Shown: positions 22,391-33,982 of the stretch, in pieces | Position numbering within the stretch: the stretch's first letter is position 1 | How the letters are laid out: each line of letters begins with the position of its first letter | Origin: Buxus sempervirens | Taxonomy: Eukaryota; Streptophyta; Magnoliopsida; Buxales; Buxaceae | NCBI GenBank assembly: GCA_947561395.2 | Contig: OX387184.1 | Span: 17,216,205-17,280,204, forward strand | Length of the DNA stretch: 64,000 nt | Reading direction: 5' to 3' | Made by a program: the position numbers and the translations under genes | Notes under the pieces: model-generated | What the model saw: the letters and a program-made list of their open reading frames with translations, nothing else | What the model was told of the DNA's origin: nothing | Database searches by the model: none

Positions 22391-23447
22391 TTTACAACGA
22401 GTTTTACTACGCCTACATCCGTGTGACGCGTGGCAAACCATTTAACCTTTAAATCATAGTTAACTTTGACCTTAGGTATACGACCCGATTCGATACTTGT
22501 CGGAATTTGTCTGAAATGGAGACCATCGAATCGACCGCCATTTCTCCGTTATATTTGTGAATGAGCAGCACCTTCGTGGCATGAAAAGAAAGGCAAATTG
22601 AAGCTCCTCATAATCTCGTCTAGTTGGCTCGTTTCGAAGTGGCGGAAATTGGCAAACAACAGCCTTCCCTCTGATTCCTGCAAGTTTCCCTCTATTGACA
22701 GTTATGGAAGTCTTGATTCCGACAAGTCTCTTTTCCGACAAGTTTCCCAGAGAATTTCAGCGATTCCGGTTGCAGAGATTGGGCTAGAAGAGGGAGCTTG
22801 CAGGCTTTACATTCAAGCTTAATCAACAACCTGGCACGCTCTTCTGGGGATTGCAGAAATCAGAACAGATAGTAGAGAGATAAAGGGTGTACCTCCCGTG
22901 TTCGAAGTTCTCCACCAGTACTTCACAGAGAGTTTCAAGCAAGCAAATCAAGATTCCCCATTGACAAGGCATGTTACTCGTGTACACTCCCATCTTTTCT
23001 TGCTTGCGTCGCCTCCTTCAACCTCCTTCTTTCAACCTTGGAATCGAGAATTGCCGGAAGTTGGAATCTGGAATCATATGTTCTTTTCTCGTCGGAATCC
23101 TGATTACAATTGAGACCTGCCGGTCGAAAGCCAGAATAATAAATGATTTGACTTGTCGGAATCGAGACTCGCTAGAATCCTGCTTACAATGGAACAGTGA
23201 AATTCTACCGGATGTGAATCCTACCAACCCCCTCTATCGAAAGTTGCTGGAATCGAGACTTGCCGAAATCGCTTAAAACTTTCCAATGGAAACTTAGCCG
23301 GAAAAATGCATCATGGGTCGTCGACATCAAACAAACCGTGGTTGGTAGGATTTATGTGGGTGAGGCGGGGCTATGGTTCGCCGGTTTCCAAATGACCCGA
23401 CCTGCCACACGTCATCTTCTTATCAGCGTAGTAAAACTCGTCGTAAA
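22391..23447. mobile_element. TIR element, about 1.06 kb, anonymous cargo
   Basis: The left end tttacaacgagttttactac and the right end in reverse complement (tttacgacgagttttactac) match for about 25 bp. Weaker similarity (gtgtgacgcgtggca versus gatgacgtgtggca) extends the arms to about 55 bp. The inside has many short words such as tcggaatc, gaatcgaga and ccgacaag in both orientations, and no recognisable gene. No transposase. No target duplication was found. Confidence 0.6.
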
Positions 23448-24301
23448 AAATTGCGTGGATTTGCTTTCAAGAACTTGTAGGTTGTGTTTGGAGCCTTGGA
23501 TTTGGGGAGAAAAGAAAATAAAATGAGCAAAAAGTCATTTCCTCCGTTTGGTAAGTGCTGGAAATCATAAAAAATAAGAAAATGAAAAGAAATTTTGGTA
23601 CCAAATTTTCTTTCATTTTCTAAAATATTTTTTCCCCAAAAACCAAGAGATTTTGGGAGAAACGAAAACACGGGCTCTTCGAGAGAAACAAACGAAGTCT
23701 CTTCGCGCTCTTCGTGTTCATTCTCCTCGACCTAGGTCTCTCTCATCTCGGAATCGACAGTGAAAGCATCTGTCGCTCTCTCACCTTGAGGCTCAGATCT
23801 CAACTCGACAGCCCTTTCTCAAATCTCAAGACTCTCAACTCTCAATCGACAACCACTATCAACAACGAAGCAAACTTCTCCTCCAACAGGGAGACCCTCG
23901 GCATTCGGCGATTTCATCTACCCATCGTTGATAGCCCTCTAGCAATGCAAATGTTCTTTTCCAACAACTCTTTTTTTATGCAGGTCATCAGGTTTTCAAA
24001 AAAATTTATAAGATTTCCAGTGTTTTTTACTTCATCATGAGACAATCTCTTCTTCTTGTGAAATTTTTTTACTGCGATTGCATTTGTTTCTAAGGCATGC
24101 CATTTTTTCTTTCTGGGAGATTTCGATCAATCCTTTATTTGGGGAAGAGACTTTGTGACAGTTTGTTTATAGCGATTACATTTGTTTCTTATTGTGAAAG
24201 TTTTTTGCTGCGATTTATGGTTAGGCAACAAAAGTCTCATTTCTATCAATCCTTTATTTCCCTTTTCATTGAATTTTTCCTCTTGACAATAAGCCCAAGA
24301 A

Positions 24302-25255
24302 GCTACTGCCATAGTCCCCTTCAATCGAAAAGCCATGTTCACCATATGCTCTCTTTTCTTCTTCTTGGTGTGCAGCCAACTCCCTCTCTATGGCATCTAT
24401 TCAACGACAAGCGCAGATCCATTTTATTGGATTCATGTTATTCTTGCCTCATGCCATGGGACTGTCATGGAGCTTGGGATCACACCACTTGTGACATCCA
24501 GCATGGTTATACAACTACTGGTTGGGTCCAATATTATCAAAATCAATAACAATTTCCGTGAAGATCGTGCCCTCCTATAAGTGTTATTAGTTGCTAAATT
24601 TTACTTTTAAGCTCATGTCATGCTTTATGTTCAACAACTATGTTCTGCTATTTCTTCTGATTCTCACATTTCTTGGGCTGATATTTACTTTCAAACTTTT
24701 CTAATAAAGAAAACTGTGAGATGGAAATCAGGATTTGAACTTAGAGCTATGACAATAACTGTAACTATACTGCTAATGAGTATCCCTTCTCATTAAACAA
24801 AGGAAATGGTTGCAAACCTAAATCTTGGATAAAATGTTCCATATGATTTTGCTTTGATATTAATTCTTAGAAGTGATGAAGTTCAATGAATGTTTTTCTA
24901 TGCAACTATGTCATGATCTGCCTTTTTTCTTTTGAACTTTTGGATGGCTTTGCTTCTTTGTACATGCATATGCACTGGCACTTAGGAAGGAAAAATATAT
25001 TGACTGATGTTACCACTTTGCCTACAGAAATGCTGCACAGAAGTTGCTGGGCATTTTGCTTTACATTTTTATGGCAATTGTATCTGTTCTATCTGGGAAC
25101 TATGGCAGTGTCAGTCAGCTTGGCATGGGCAATGTTCTTCTCATAATTACTCAGCTTTGTTGTGCTGGTGTCATTGTAATTTTCTGGGATGAGCTTCTCC
25201 AAAATGGATATGGTCTAGGCTGAGGAACTTCCCTATTTACAGCAACCAATATCTG
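24302..25255 (+). pseudogene. SEC61A: SEC61 alpha (protein translocation channel) pseudogene, two exons with intron
   Basis: Exon 1 (about 24,302-24,576) contains FFFLVCSQLPLYGIYSTTS, ADPFYW, GTVMELGITP and NNFREDRALL, in step with the first cytosolic and luminal segments of SEC61 alpha. Exon 2 (25,028-25,255) contains NAAQKLLGIL, VLSGNYGSV and DELLQNGYGLG. The 451-base gap is an intron in phase 2: a TACAG acceptor remains, but the donor reads AT where GT is needed. Exon 2 has an in-frame TGA at 25,221 where the family has Ser. It ends at a proper GTAAG donor with no next exon found. The ER channel needs about 475 residues and ten membrane helices, and only about 160 residues remain. The intron shows a DNA-level copy, not a retrocopy. 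It lies inside the 23,481-27,895 TIR element. Confidence 0.93.
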
Positions 25256-27539
25256 GTAAGCCAATGATATCCATTAATTCATTTCTTGTCTAATAAATAC
25301 ATTTGAACACGGTGCATACTTGATTAGCTACTTTATTGACCATGTGAATTCTAATATGCTTAGTTAGCTATTTTATGAAGGGGAGGGATCATTAGCTATT
25401 TTATAACTAATTTGAAATCTAATAAATGTTTTATTATATAATGTTTGTGTTATTATCATTTTTTCTTGGAGTAGAAATTTAATACAAGTCCTACTGAAGT
25501 TTTATAATGCGTGAGAGGGTATGGACAGTAATTTATAAGATCCTCCATTACTTGCAATTGATTTCCTAGTGACATGCTTCATCTTTGAACCACTCTGACA
25601 GTAAGATGAGTTGTGACTTGGAGCATGAGCCGTCATCTAGTTCTGAGTGTATCACTTGTAGGAGCCTCGACAAAGGCTTACCTTGGTAATCATTAGCAAG
25701 CTTAATTGTTGTTGGAAAACAGGGGAATAGAGATTTTCTACAGCACTTTTATATCTGTTTTTTTATTTGATTTACTACTACTCTAGAATACAATTTTCAA
25801 TGTAGAGTTCATATAGGATTCTAATAATAGATGTTACTTACATAAAAATCCCAACTTTTAAGATAATGATTACTGCATGGTCAAGATGCAGCAACCAAGT
25901 CTTGAAAAATGCATAAGCTTCAATACACTTACTTGATTTGTCTTTCTGAGACTCCAAGCATGCTTCTTAGAAATTGAAATTTAACTACCGTTGGTGCTTT
26001 TATGAAAATATTTGCAAGTAATTCTTCTTTGTTGCAGAATTTGAGCCCAAATCCTTTTGATGCTACTACACATTTGTAGGTTCTAAAGTAGATAAATTGT
26101 GGGTTTTATATTCTCACTTAGAGGTCTTACCCTTCTAGGTGAAGATACCTCGTGACTTGGAGTTGCTCCCATAGTTCAGAGTTACATGTAATTCTTTTTT
26201 ACAATGAAAGAATTGAATAGGTTTGTATTTGTATGTGTTAAGAAATATCTTTAAACAACAAGCCATCTTTGCATATAGGTTTGTGTCTGTATACCTAAGG
26301 TTTCTTGTATCTTGTAATAAAGTTTTTTTGTTGTATAAGCCTGGAGGAGTGGGAATAAAATGTGACTGTATATGTTACCATGTCTATTATCTCCAATTTT
26401 TCTCAATTATTAAAGCCATTACTTTAATTGATTATTTTTTATACTATTTTGTCTTATGAAGTCATCTTTTATTTAATTATATGTAGCTGGACAGTATTTT
26501 TTATACAAAATAACTCACCCCAAAAAAAAAAGTATACAAGAGAAAAATATCTATAGTGAAATTTTTTTTCAGGAAATTGTTTAGTCTGTCTGAAGGTTTC
26601 GTCAAGATGATACTTAACGTCTTTTTGTTAAGCAATAGGCTGACGGAGCTTCCAGTTTTGTGTGTTTGCCTAATCTAGTCCTTTTCATCTAAATTATACT
26701 TATTGATTTATTCTTCAGAGGATTTACATGGCTTTATCTTCATGAGGCTATTGTCTCATGTGTATGCGACAGAGCAAGTATTGTTGATAACCTGTTTGGT
26801 CATCATCTTGTGGCTACGATGGTTTGGAAGTTTCTTTTTATCATTATGACACTTGTCTAGCTCCTCTAGATTTATCATTATCACTAATTGTATAGATTAA
26901 ATTTGTGTTGACTTATATAACACTTGTCATTAATTATTGCCATGAATTTCTTAATACTTACAATGATTTTGTGGAAAAATATGCAGGCATCAGAGCAAGG
27001 AGGTGCAGAGATACATTCTTCTCATATGCAACTGTCAGATAAATGAGCAATGGTGGAAAGCTGAAGATGGACTATTCTTAGTTCTTTTTCTCTTTTTAAC
27101 AAGAACAAAATGAACTTATTGTGTGAAATTTTCCTTTCCAACATGTAAATAATTTTGGATGTCAAAATATTACATTTCATTTGTACTTCATATTTTTATC
27201 AAAATATTATAAATTGTTGTTATATTGCAATTTTTGACAGGTATAGAATTATATGAATGTTTGTGTATATTCTTTGAATTATTTTATAAATTAATTAAAG
27301 GTCTTGATAGATATATAAAAGAAGGTGAAGAATGGTGCCTTTTGTGGGAGTTTTTTAAAAATGCCATTAAAAAAAATGATCTTCAAAACTGCATTTTTAG
27401 CGGTCACTAAAACTTATGAAACGCCAACAAATCCTCTCCTACCTGTCGGTCTGGGACGTGGGGCGTTATATATATATATTTATGTATTTAAAAAAGATTG
27501 GTTTTTTTAGTGACATAATTCGGTAAAGGGCCAATTGGT
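25256..27539. other. AT-rich interior of the SEC61A-bearing element
   Basis: No further SEC61 alpha exon was found. A block at about 26,990-27,040 follows a TATGCAG acceptor and reads about 18 codons to a stop, then a T/A-rich tail, like the last exon of some gene; I do not recognise it. A block near 26,718-26,820 after CTTCAG is similarly exon-like but broken in all frames. Confidence 0.35.
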
Positions 27540-27617
27540 GGTGGACATCTTTAGCGGCGAGCATCTAACTTTTAGTGGCGGTCCTTGCCTACTGCTAAAA
27601 GATTATTTTTTTTAGTG
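27540..27617. mobile_element. CACTA-type transposon end
   Basis: Read on the minus strand from 27,617, the sequence begins CACTAAAAAAAATA and continues with repeated subterminal words (ttttagcagtagg, gccactaaaag, gccgctaaag). This is the typical pattern of plant CACTA (En/Spm) termini. Similar words occur near 27,395 (tttagcggtcacta). A matching other end was not found. Confidence 0.45.
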
Positions 27618-27896
27618 TAATTGGAAGGCTATGGTTCATCTTATAAAAAGTTATAAATTATGCTCTTTTAACATCAATTACAAAATCAAAAAGTCAAAAT
27701 AATTGTTTGATTTTCTTTATGGTTTTCTTTGTAAACAACCAAATAGCAGAAAGTGATTCTTAAAAAATTTCTTCTTACTTTTCTCTAGCAAACCAAACAA
27801 GAGAAATTACCTTTTTTTCATTTCTTTTCCCTTCATTTCTTTTCCTTTTGGGATTTCCTTTCTTTTCTCCCCAAATCCAAGGCTCCAAACACAGCT

Positions 27897-28218
27897 GTAG
27901 GAGCTGAGAAGTTTCTATGATTATGTGACAGTGACAGTGGAGCGTCAATTGTCTCCAAACTATCTCCGTCTTACGGTTTCCTGTTAGGTTCGTAAGAACG
28001 TAACGCGTGTCCGACTAGATGGGCCCCACAAAAGTAGAGGCAAACGTATGGCTGTAAGGCATTTTTTTCTTTTGAATATTTTAAACCTCAAAGGGAACCG
28101 CTTTCGTTTGGCGCCCAAAGGGACGAAATTTTGGACGAGTTTTGATGATTTCAGTCCCGCATTCTTAGTGTCTTTCTTGTTAGCATCCTTTTGGGGAGTC
28201 AAGTCTTGCCAATGTTTG
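27897..28218. repeat. Segment shared with 59,071-61,938
   Basis: Two blocks here match two blocks far to the right in the same order and direction. 27,899-27,960 (aggagctgagaagtttctat; gtcaattgtc) matches 59,071-59,145. 28,055-28,218 (tttggcgcccaaagggacga; ttcttgttagcatcc) matches about 61,790-61,938 at roughly 90 percent by eye. On the right the blocks are 2.6 kb apart because a TIR element lies between them; here they are about 100 bp apart. Confidence 0.85.
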
Positions 28219-28377
28219 GGTGGAAAAGGGTTCTTTGATTGAATGGAGTTACATAATGAATGGCCGAAGCATCCTTGAAGACTGAAACGATGATGCCATT
28301 TGGTCGGAATGAATGTTGGGGGGTGGGTGGGGGGCATGGTGTTCTAATTCATGGTTTATTTCTCAAAACAATTATGC

Positions 28378-28834
28378 TTTTCTCTTATTTTAATTTTTAA
28401 TATTTCCGAAAATCATAAGACGAAAAATACTTAATAGAGGAAATTAGTTAAATATCTAACTTTATCTGTTTATTTGTAAAAATGCCTCAATCAGTTTATT
28501 TCAAAGAATCGTGAAAATCAAGTTTTAAGTTATGACTTACCAAACGCATTTTTGTTGATTTTGAAAATTTTAATCGTTTTGTATCAATTGTTACCAAACA
28601 GGTTTTTTGTCACATGTTTTCAAAAACCCAAAAACAATTGGAAACGTTTTCAGTTTTCAAACTATTTTAAAAAAAAAAAAACGTTATCAAACAACCTCAA
28701 AGCTTTTCTCCGATTTTAGTTTTTAATATTTACGAAAATCATAAGACAAAAAATACTTAATAGAATAGTTTATAATTTGCCACATTTCTTTTTTTACATT
28801 AGAGGAAACCAGTTAAATATCTAAATTTATCCGT
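28378..28834. repeat. Direct duplication around a MITE-like insert
   Basis: The phrase 'cgaaaatcataagac' followed by 'aaaaatacttaatag' and then 'agttaaatatcta' occurs at 28,407-28,470 and again at 28,731-28,824, the second time with about 50 extra bases. Between them (28,535-28,700) lies a T/A-rich block with inverted words (ccaaacgcatttt, ttgttaccaaacagg, acgttatcaaacaacc) typical of small plant MITEs. The rest up to 29,220 holds only short repeats of 'gcttttgaaatga'. Confidence 0.5.
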
Positions 28835-29284
28835 TGATTCGATAAAATTTTCTATGTAAACGCAGTGATGGTGGGCAATGAGTGATAAAGTTAACAAGTT
28901 GGAAATTTGTAATACGAAGGCGAGCTTAATAATTTTAAAAAATAAATTATATAGTAGTCCTGAGCTTTTGAAATGATGATTTTTTTTTTTGTTTTTGTTT
29001 GTGGTAACAAGCTTTTGAAATGAATGATCGTGTGCATTTTGAAATGAGCTTTTGAAATGAATTTTTTTTTGTTGGTAAACGAGCTTTTGAAAATGAATGA
29101 TCAACCCAAGCGCGACATGCGTCCAACCCAATGTTCCTCAGCGCAAGTCCGTTTCGTTGCGTTTCCGTTAGTTTTCATTTGAATGCCGTCCGTTTCCTCT
29201 CTCCGTCATTTGTGAACGATTAATATAATCGATAATTTTTGAAAAATTCAAACACCGTTTCCGTCCTTTCCCCCTCCCGATTGG

Positions 29285-29471
29285 ATGCGAAAACGACAGT
29301 CGAGGTCTGCGTCTCGATTGCCGAACCCGAGACACAGAAGTAAGAAGGAACTGCTCTTCCTCTTCCTCCATGTCTTGTTATCCTTTTTGTTCTTGTGCAA
29401 GCAGAGAGCATTCAAGCAACGCACAAGAAACTCCGGCGGCGGCACAAACAGATTCGAACGGTTCGGAAATG
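29285..29471 (+). CDS. Gene-like first exon, unknown product
   Basis: A GC-richer block with two open frames ends at GGAAATGTAAGT, a strong splice-donor context, and it is preceded by a pyrimidine-rich leader. In one frame a short product begins MSCYPFCSC at 29,370 and continues with a Ser/Ala/Gln-rich segment. A Cys-rich start can serve as a membrane-anchor N-terminus, but no family is recognisable. The next exon, if any, would lie beyond the solo LTR that starts at 29,540. It could be an orphan exon. Confidence 0.3.
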
Positions 29472-29539
29472 TAAGTTTTTCTAGCCACTATTCTTTTCTC
29501 CCTTTCCTCTATTCTTGTGACATACACCAATTCAATTCT

Positions 29540-32500
29540 AGTATCTTATGGCCTAAACCACAAAAATACTAGAATTGGTATGTCGGGCAACAAGTAAATC
29601 CGGGTCTTAATTAAAATTTAAGACAATAAATCCGAATTCACTCATTTATGAACATTACCAATCAGCTGATACCAACAGATAATACATGTTCATCAAATAT
29701 ATCAGAGTGCAGTAAATCAAATGATGATAAAGCAGAAGACTTAATAGAATATCTAACTCGAAATCATAATCTCAGAATGTAAAATCACTGAAATGAAATA
29801 CAATAAATGAGGATAACTACTATACCTCTAAACTTGGATCTACCCGAAACCAACTGCTAACACTCTGGAATCTGTACAGTCTATATATATAATAAACTAA
29901 ATGAGATTGGAGATCCCAGTAAACCATCATATGATAAATTAAATATACATGCAGATATATCTCAAATCATAATACATCACAAGTAATCAAGTGCAAGTGA
30001 GACAATCTCGTATCCCACTAAATAATATGAATTCACAATAAGGTTCAGAAGAATTACAATAATCATCAACTGGAATATATAAATCAATTTATAACTTAGA
30101 ACCAGACCAATTCTATTAATCCGATAAACCATATCATATTATTCACAAGACTAATTAAAGTAATGTCTAGCCGGAACTATAGACATCGGCCAGGACTACA
30201 ACTATAGTATTCAGACTGGGATGCACAGTCCTTGGATCACAAGATCACCACATACACACATTTCGGGTAAATCCCCTTCTACCGGGAAGTACCAATCACA
30301 TCGCTCACACTGCCAAGAGGAATCGAACGTCTCGACTGGCCCTGTCAGGAAGAATCACATATCGACTGACTCACATCACAAAATAAATAAAAACATGCCG
30401 GGAGGAATCCTCAACTCAATCAGCTTCATCGCTCCAATCAGTACGACTCCCTCTACTCCCATACTGATGAGCCTTCACACACTCAAGTTTTAATTATCTT
30501 TTTAACATTCACACAATAATTCCATATTCAAAACATAATAAGGATCTCATTGAGATCAAATAGTGAAATTCATTTTTCTACCTTACATATCGGTAAAGTG
30601 CTAACCCGCTATTGATAAGTTAAACTTATCGCAGCGTAAAACAAATTTAATTAGGGTGCAATATACACAAATCAAAATTATGAATACTCATGTGTGTGTC
30701 ATTTTATTCAAATATGCATATTTTTCTCAAAATAATAATATTATAATATAAATGCAATTTAAAAATCATGCTAATGGAATTCACATGAAATATTTAATAA
30801 CAAGGATAAACAGCATTGTTTGAAAGTTACTATACATATATAATCGATAAAATCCGATTTAAGATTCTCTGATGCAAATATATAAATCATACTATCACAC
30901 AACCATTCACTTACCAACCCCAACTTTTAATTAAATTGACAAAAATTCTCTTTCATATAATATGCTAAATCTCACCTAAGTTACACATTCCTTCTTTAAT
31001 TTTTATTAAATTAACTTTATCCTATTTTTAAACTAATTTTTAAATCTTAAAATACACTTTTAAACACTTTTCCTTAAATTTTGATTTTTCTTTCAAAAGG
31101 TGACTAAAATGTAATTATATATTCTTGTTTGCACCTATTTGTTGAATTTAACTAAAATCTAAACTAACAATTAATTCTTTAAGTTCTGCACACTAATTTA
31201 ACAATAACTCTCCAATTTATAACTGTTTGCAGATTACTATATCAATTTTGGATTGAAACTTAAATACTTTTCAAATTCGACGCTGCCTTCATTTTTCTCT
31301 TTTTTCTGTGATCAAATGTGCTACTTTGAGGATTTTTGTAGGTCAACACAGGAAGCCTATGAATCTAAAATCAGTTCCTATGTGTTCTATACCTGGCAAA
31401 CTAATTTTGGAGCAATTAATTTGAGATTTATAATACAAATGCATAAACTTAAAGATATCTTAATACCACCCAAAACCATTTGCAACTGTCATGGTAAACC
31501 ACAAACAGAGCATCTGTATATGATTCAAAACTTGAACAAAGCCTCTAATTAATCAACTAAAATCAAATGAGTACAATATTTAGACATTCAACAACCAAAA
31601 TACCTATTTTAAATCAAATTAAATTGATGAATTACTTTCTTTAGTGCATAGCATTCAAGTACTGTCTATACTATAGTAGAAATCGACATTATTGTAAAAT
31701 CCAAAAGCAGATGGTGATTAACTTTATTTAGTTTTAGAATAGATGGTGATTAACCTTATTTTAAGCCAGAAATTTTACTAATTTGTAATACCACAGAAAT
31801 TAACATTGTTGTACTAAACCAAAATAGATGGTGACTTACAGGTTTCTGTGTGCAGATTACGGCACCTCAAAGCTTGGACCTTCTCTTTAGTTAAGCAACT
31901 CACAAAACACAATCCTCATAGACTCAAAATACTCTTATGCGAACTCAAATTAGCTCCCACACTGCTGTAGAAACTCTCCTCCAAACCATCAGCAAACTAC
32001 GGGGAAAACACGGAAAAGGAAACTGGGGAAAGAAAAACAAAGAAGGGGAAACTAAGAGAAGAGCGAGATAGGTTTCTGTCGACTATTCCAGAACCTGGCA
32101 CCAAGCTTAAAGTAGGTGTAAGACTCGATTAAACAGGTGTATCAACCAAGCAACACCGTCGGTTTGCCCAATCACTTTGCTGCTTAGACTAAGGGACCTC
32201 TATGGTACATAGACCAAATACAGCTAAGTCAAACTTCAGCTTAAATACAAGAGCTTGCAAGACAAATAGGACTTCTAGAATCCATCGAGTTGAAGTTAGA
32301 TGGGTTAAATGATTTCATACATTGTCTTTGTTGAAAACTCTTACATAAGCATTAGAGAATCAATTTGTAAAATTAGAGAAAGCGAGAGAAAAGGCGTAAA
32401 GCACGCTAAGTAATAGAAGTATACTATGGTCCTACTCCCTTAACACCCTTCACACATACTCTAATCATTAAGAAGACCCCTAAATTGCACATGCTTAAAT

Positions 32501-32890
32501 ATAAGGCCAATAATCAAAATTTTTATACCAATAATTTACATATTAATAGAATAAAATAATTTAATAATTTTCCTCCAACAAAATACCAAGTTAGTCCTCC
32601 ATTTAGCAACTACATTTAAAATTGCACAAATTAAGGAATAAAAGCCTTGAATTTAAGTTAAGTTAACTCTAGTAAATCCTCAAATAGATGTAAAATAGTT
32701 GATAGAAAATCACCACAAGCAAAATATAAATAATCTCGTATCTAAAACATGTGAGTTAAATTTCAAATAGGCCAATTAACCTAATTAATAAATATAATTA
32801 ATTACAATTAATTCAATAAATACAAAAATAATTAATAGAAAATCTTTTAATTAGTCCAAATACCAGATTAGAAAATTTTGGGATGTTACA
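29540..32890 (-). mobile_element. Solo LTR, Ty3/gypsy Tekay-like, 3.35 kb
   Basis: The right end reads TGTAACATCCCAAAATTTTC on the minus strand and is flanked outside by attct (32,891-32,895). The same attct stands at 29,535-29,539, which sets the left edge. The middle has the conserved layout of the LTR at 51,648-54,121 (an AT-rich part, a 'gagtgc[a/g]g' phrase near the inner end, a GC-richer block around 30,190-30,450) but little base identity. No gag-pol is present, so it is a solo LTR left by recombination. An alternative is a non-coding LARD-type element. Confidence 0.65.
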
Positions 32891-33333
32891 ATTCTTCTCT
32901 CCTTTTCTTCTCTGTATTTACTCTGCATAAAGAGCCATGTTCTCGACAATGGCTTCTCAGTCTCTGGGCCTGATAATTTTTTCTTTCTCCTTAATCTAGG
33001 GTTGTCTTTCTTGCCTTTTTCTTTTGCCTTGAAATTAAGGCATCATTTCATCTTGTATCATTCAACATCATCCTCAGCATAAGCATAAGGATCAACCTAT
33101 CGTTCAATACCAAGGGTATAACATGCGTCCCTCAACAGCTTAACGTGAGCTACCATGTATATTAACCCTTCTTCGTCACCATCTTTCTTACTAAAAGTCC
33201 CAAGTTGTGGTTCGACATGAGGTGGGTTTTGAGATGTCTCATGGAGTCAGTATCATTGTAATATCTTATTTTGTCCTTAGTTTAGCTTCTGAGAAGCTCC
33301 TTCTGTAGTTTGGTATTCGTCAGGTCTACGTGT
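32891..33333. other. Intergenic DNA between solo LTR and fold-back
   Basis: Pyrimidine-rich sequence with no convincing gene. 'tctctccttttcttctctg' continues the pyrimidine-rich style of the sequence left of the solo LTR, as expected if the LTR split one region. Confidence 0.4.
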
Positions 33334-33982
33334 CCTTGTATTCTTCTTCTTGTTCGCCCATATATACTTCATATTCTACTGACTCAATCATGAATCAAAA
33401 ATCGATACTCTCCTTTGTATTGGAGATTTAGGAAAGTTATTTGGTTGGAAGATGGTGCGCCTTCATGTGGCCCTTGCATATGTGATTGTCTTCCTCCTTT
33501 GTCTCTCAATAAGATAGCCCCTGGTATGATTTTTGTTTTAAATTTCTCGTCATTTCTTTTCTTTTCTTTTTTTTTTCTCTTAATGTGTTTTGTGGTTTCA
33601 TTCTCGTTGTTTCAAGTATTTGTGTTTCCCGGTGTCTATTTGTTATTTGTTTTAACTGTGATTGGATAGGGAGGCTACCATATTTGATCGAGATTTGTAT
33701 GAAATCATTTTGTTTTGTGGTGTATGTTTGTCTCCTTTTCCTTATGATTGTCTTACCAAGTGTTTGCTCCTTTTTGTTGGCCTAAATTTAGCAGGCCATG
33801 AGCAAAAACTGAATGTGACGATATAAGGCTTCAGACCATGATATCTCAAGCTGTTAATGAGACTGAAGGCGGGTTCGGTGTATTGGCTCTTACATATCCA
33901 GAAATCAAAGTGATCCACAAAACGATGTCAGTGTCCGACATATCAAGGAGGAGGCTTTGTACTCGGCGAAGATTATCGTATT

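Larger units (their letters stand above)
23481..27895. mobile_element. TIR element of 4.4 kb that carries SEC61A exons
   Basis: The left end gttgtgtttggagccttgg and the right end in reverse complement (gctgtgtttggagccttgg) match over about 40 bp, including the following tttggggagaaaagaaa. Both ends are flanked by the 5-bp direct repeat TGTAG (23,476-23,480 and 27,896-27,900). There is no transposase inside. It contains two SEC61 alpha exons, a last-exon-like block at 26,990-27,040 (CAG acceptor, short frame, stop, T/A-rich tail) and a CACTA-like end at 27,540-27,617. The superfamily is unclear. A 5-bp target duplication is unusual for plant DNA transposons, so the repeat could also be chance. 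Confidence 0.65.

Noticed and set aside
26990-27040. A further SEC61 alpha exon
   Set aside because: The short frame after the acceptor does not match any part of SEC61 alpha; kept only as an unknown exon-like block.
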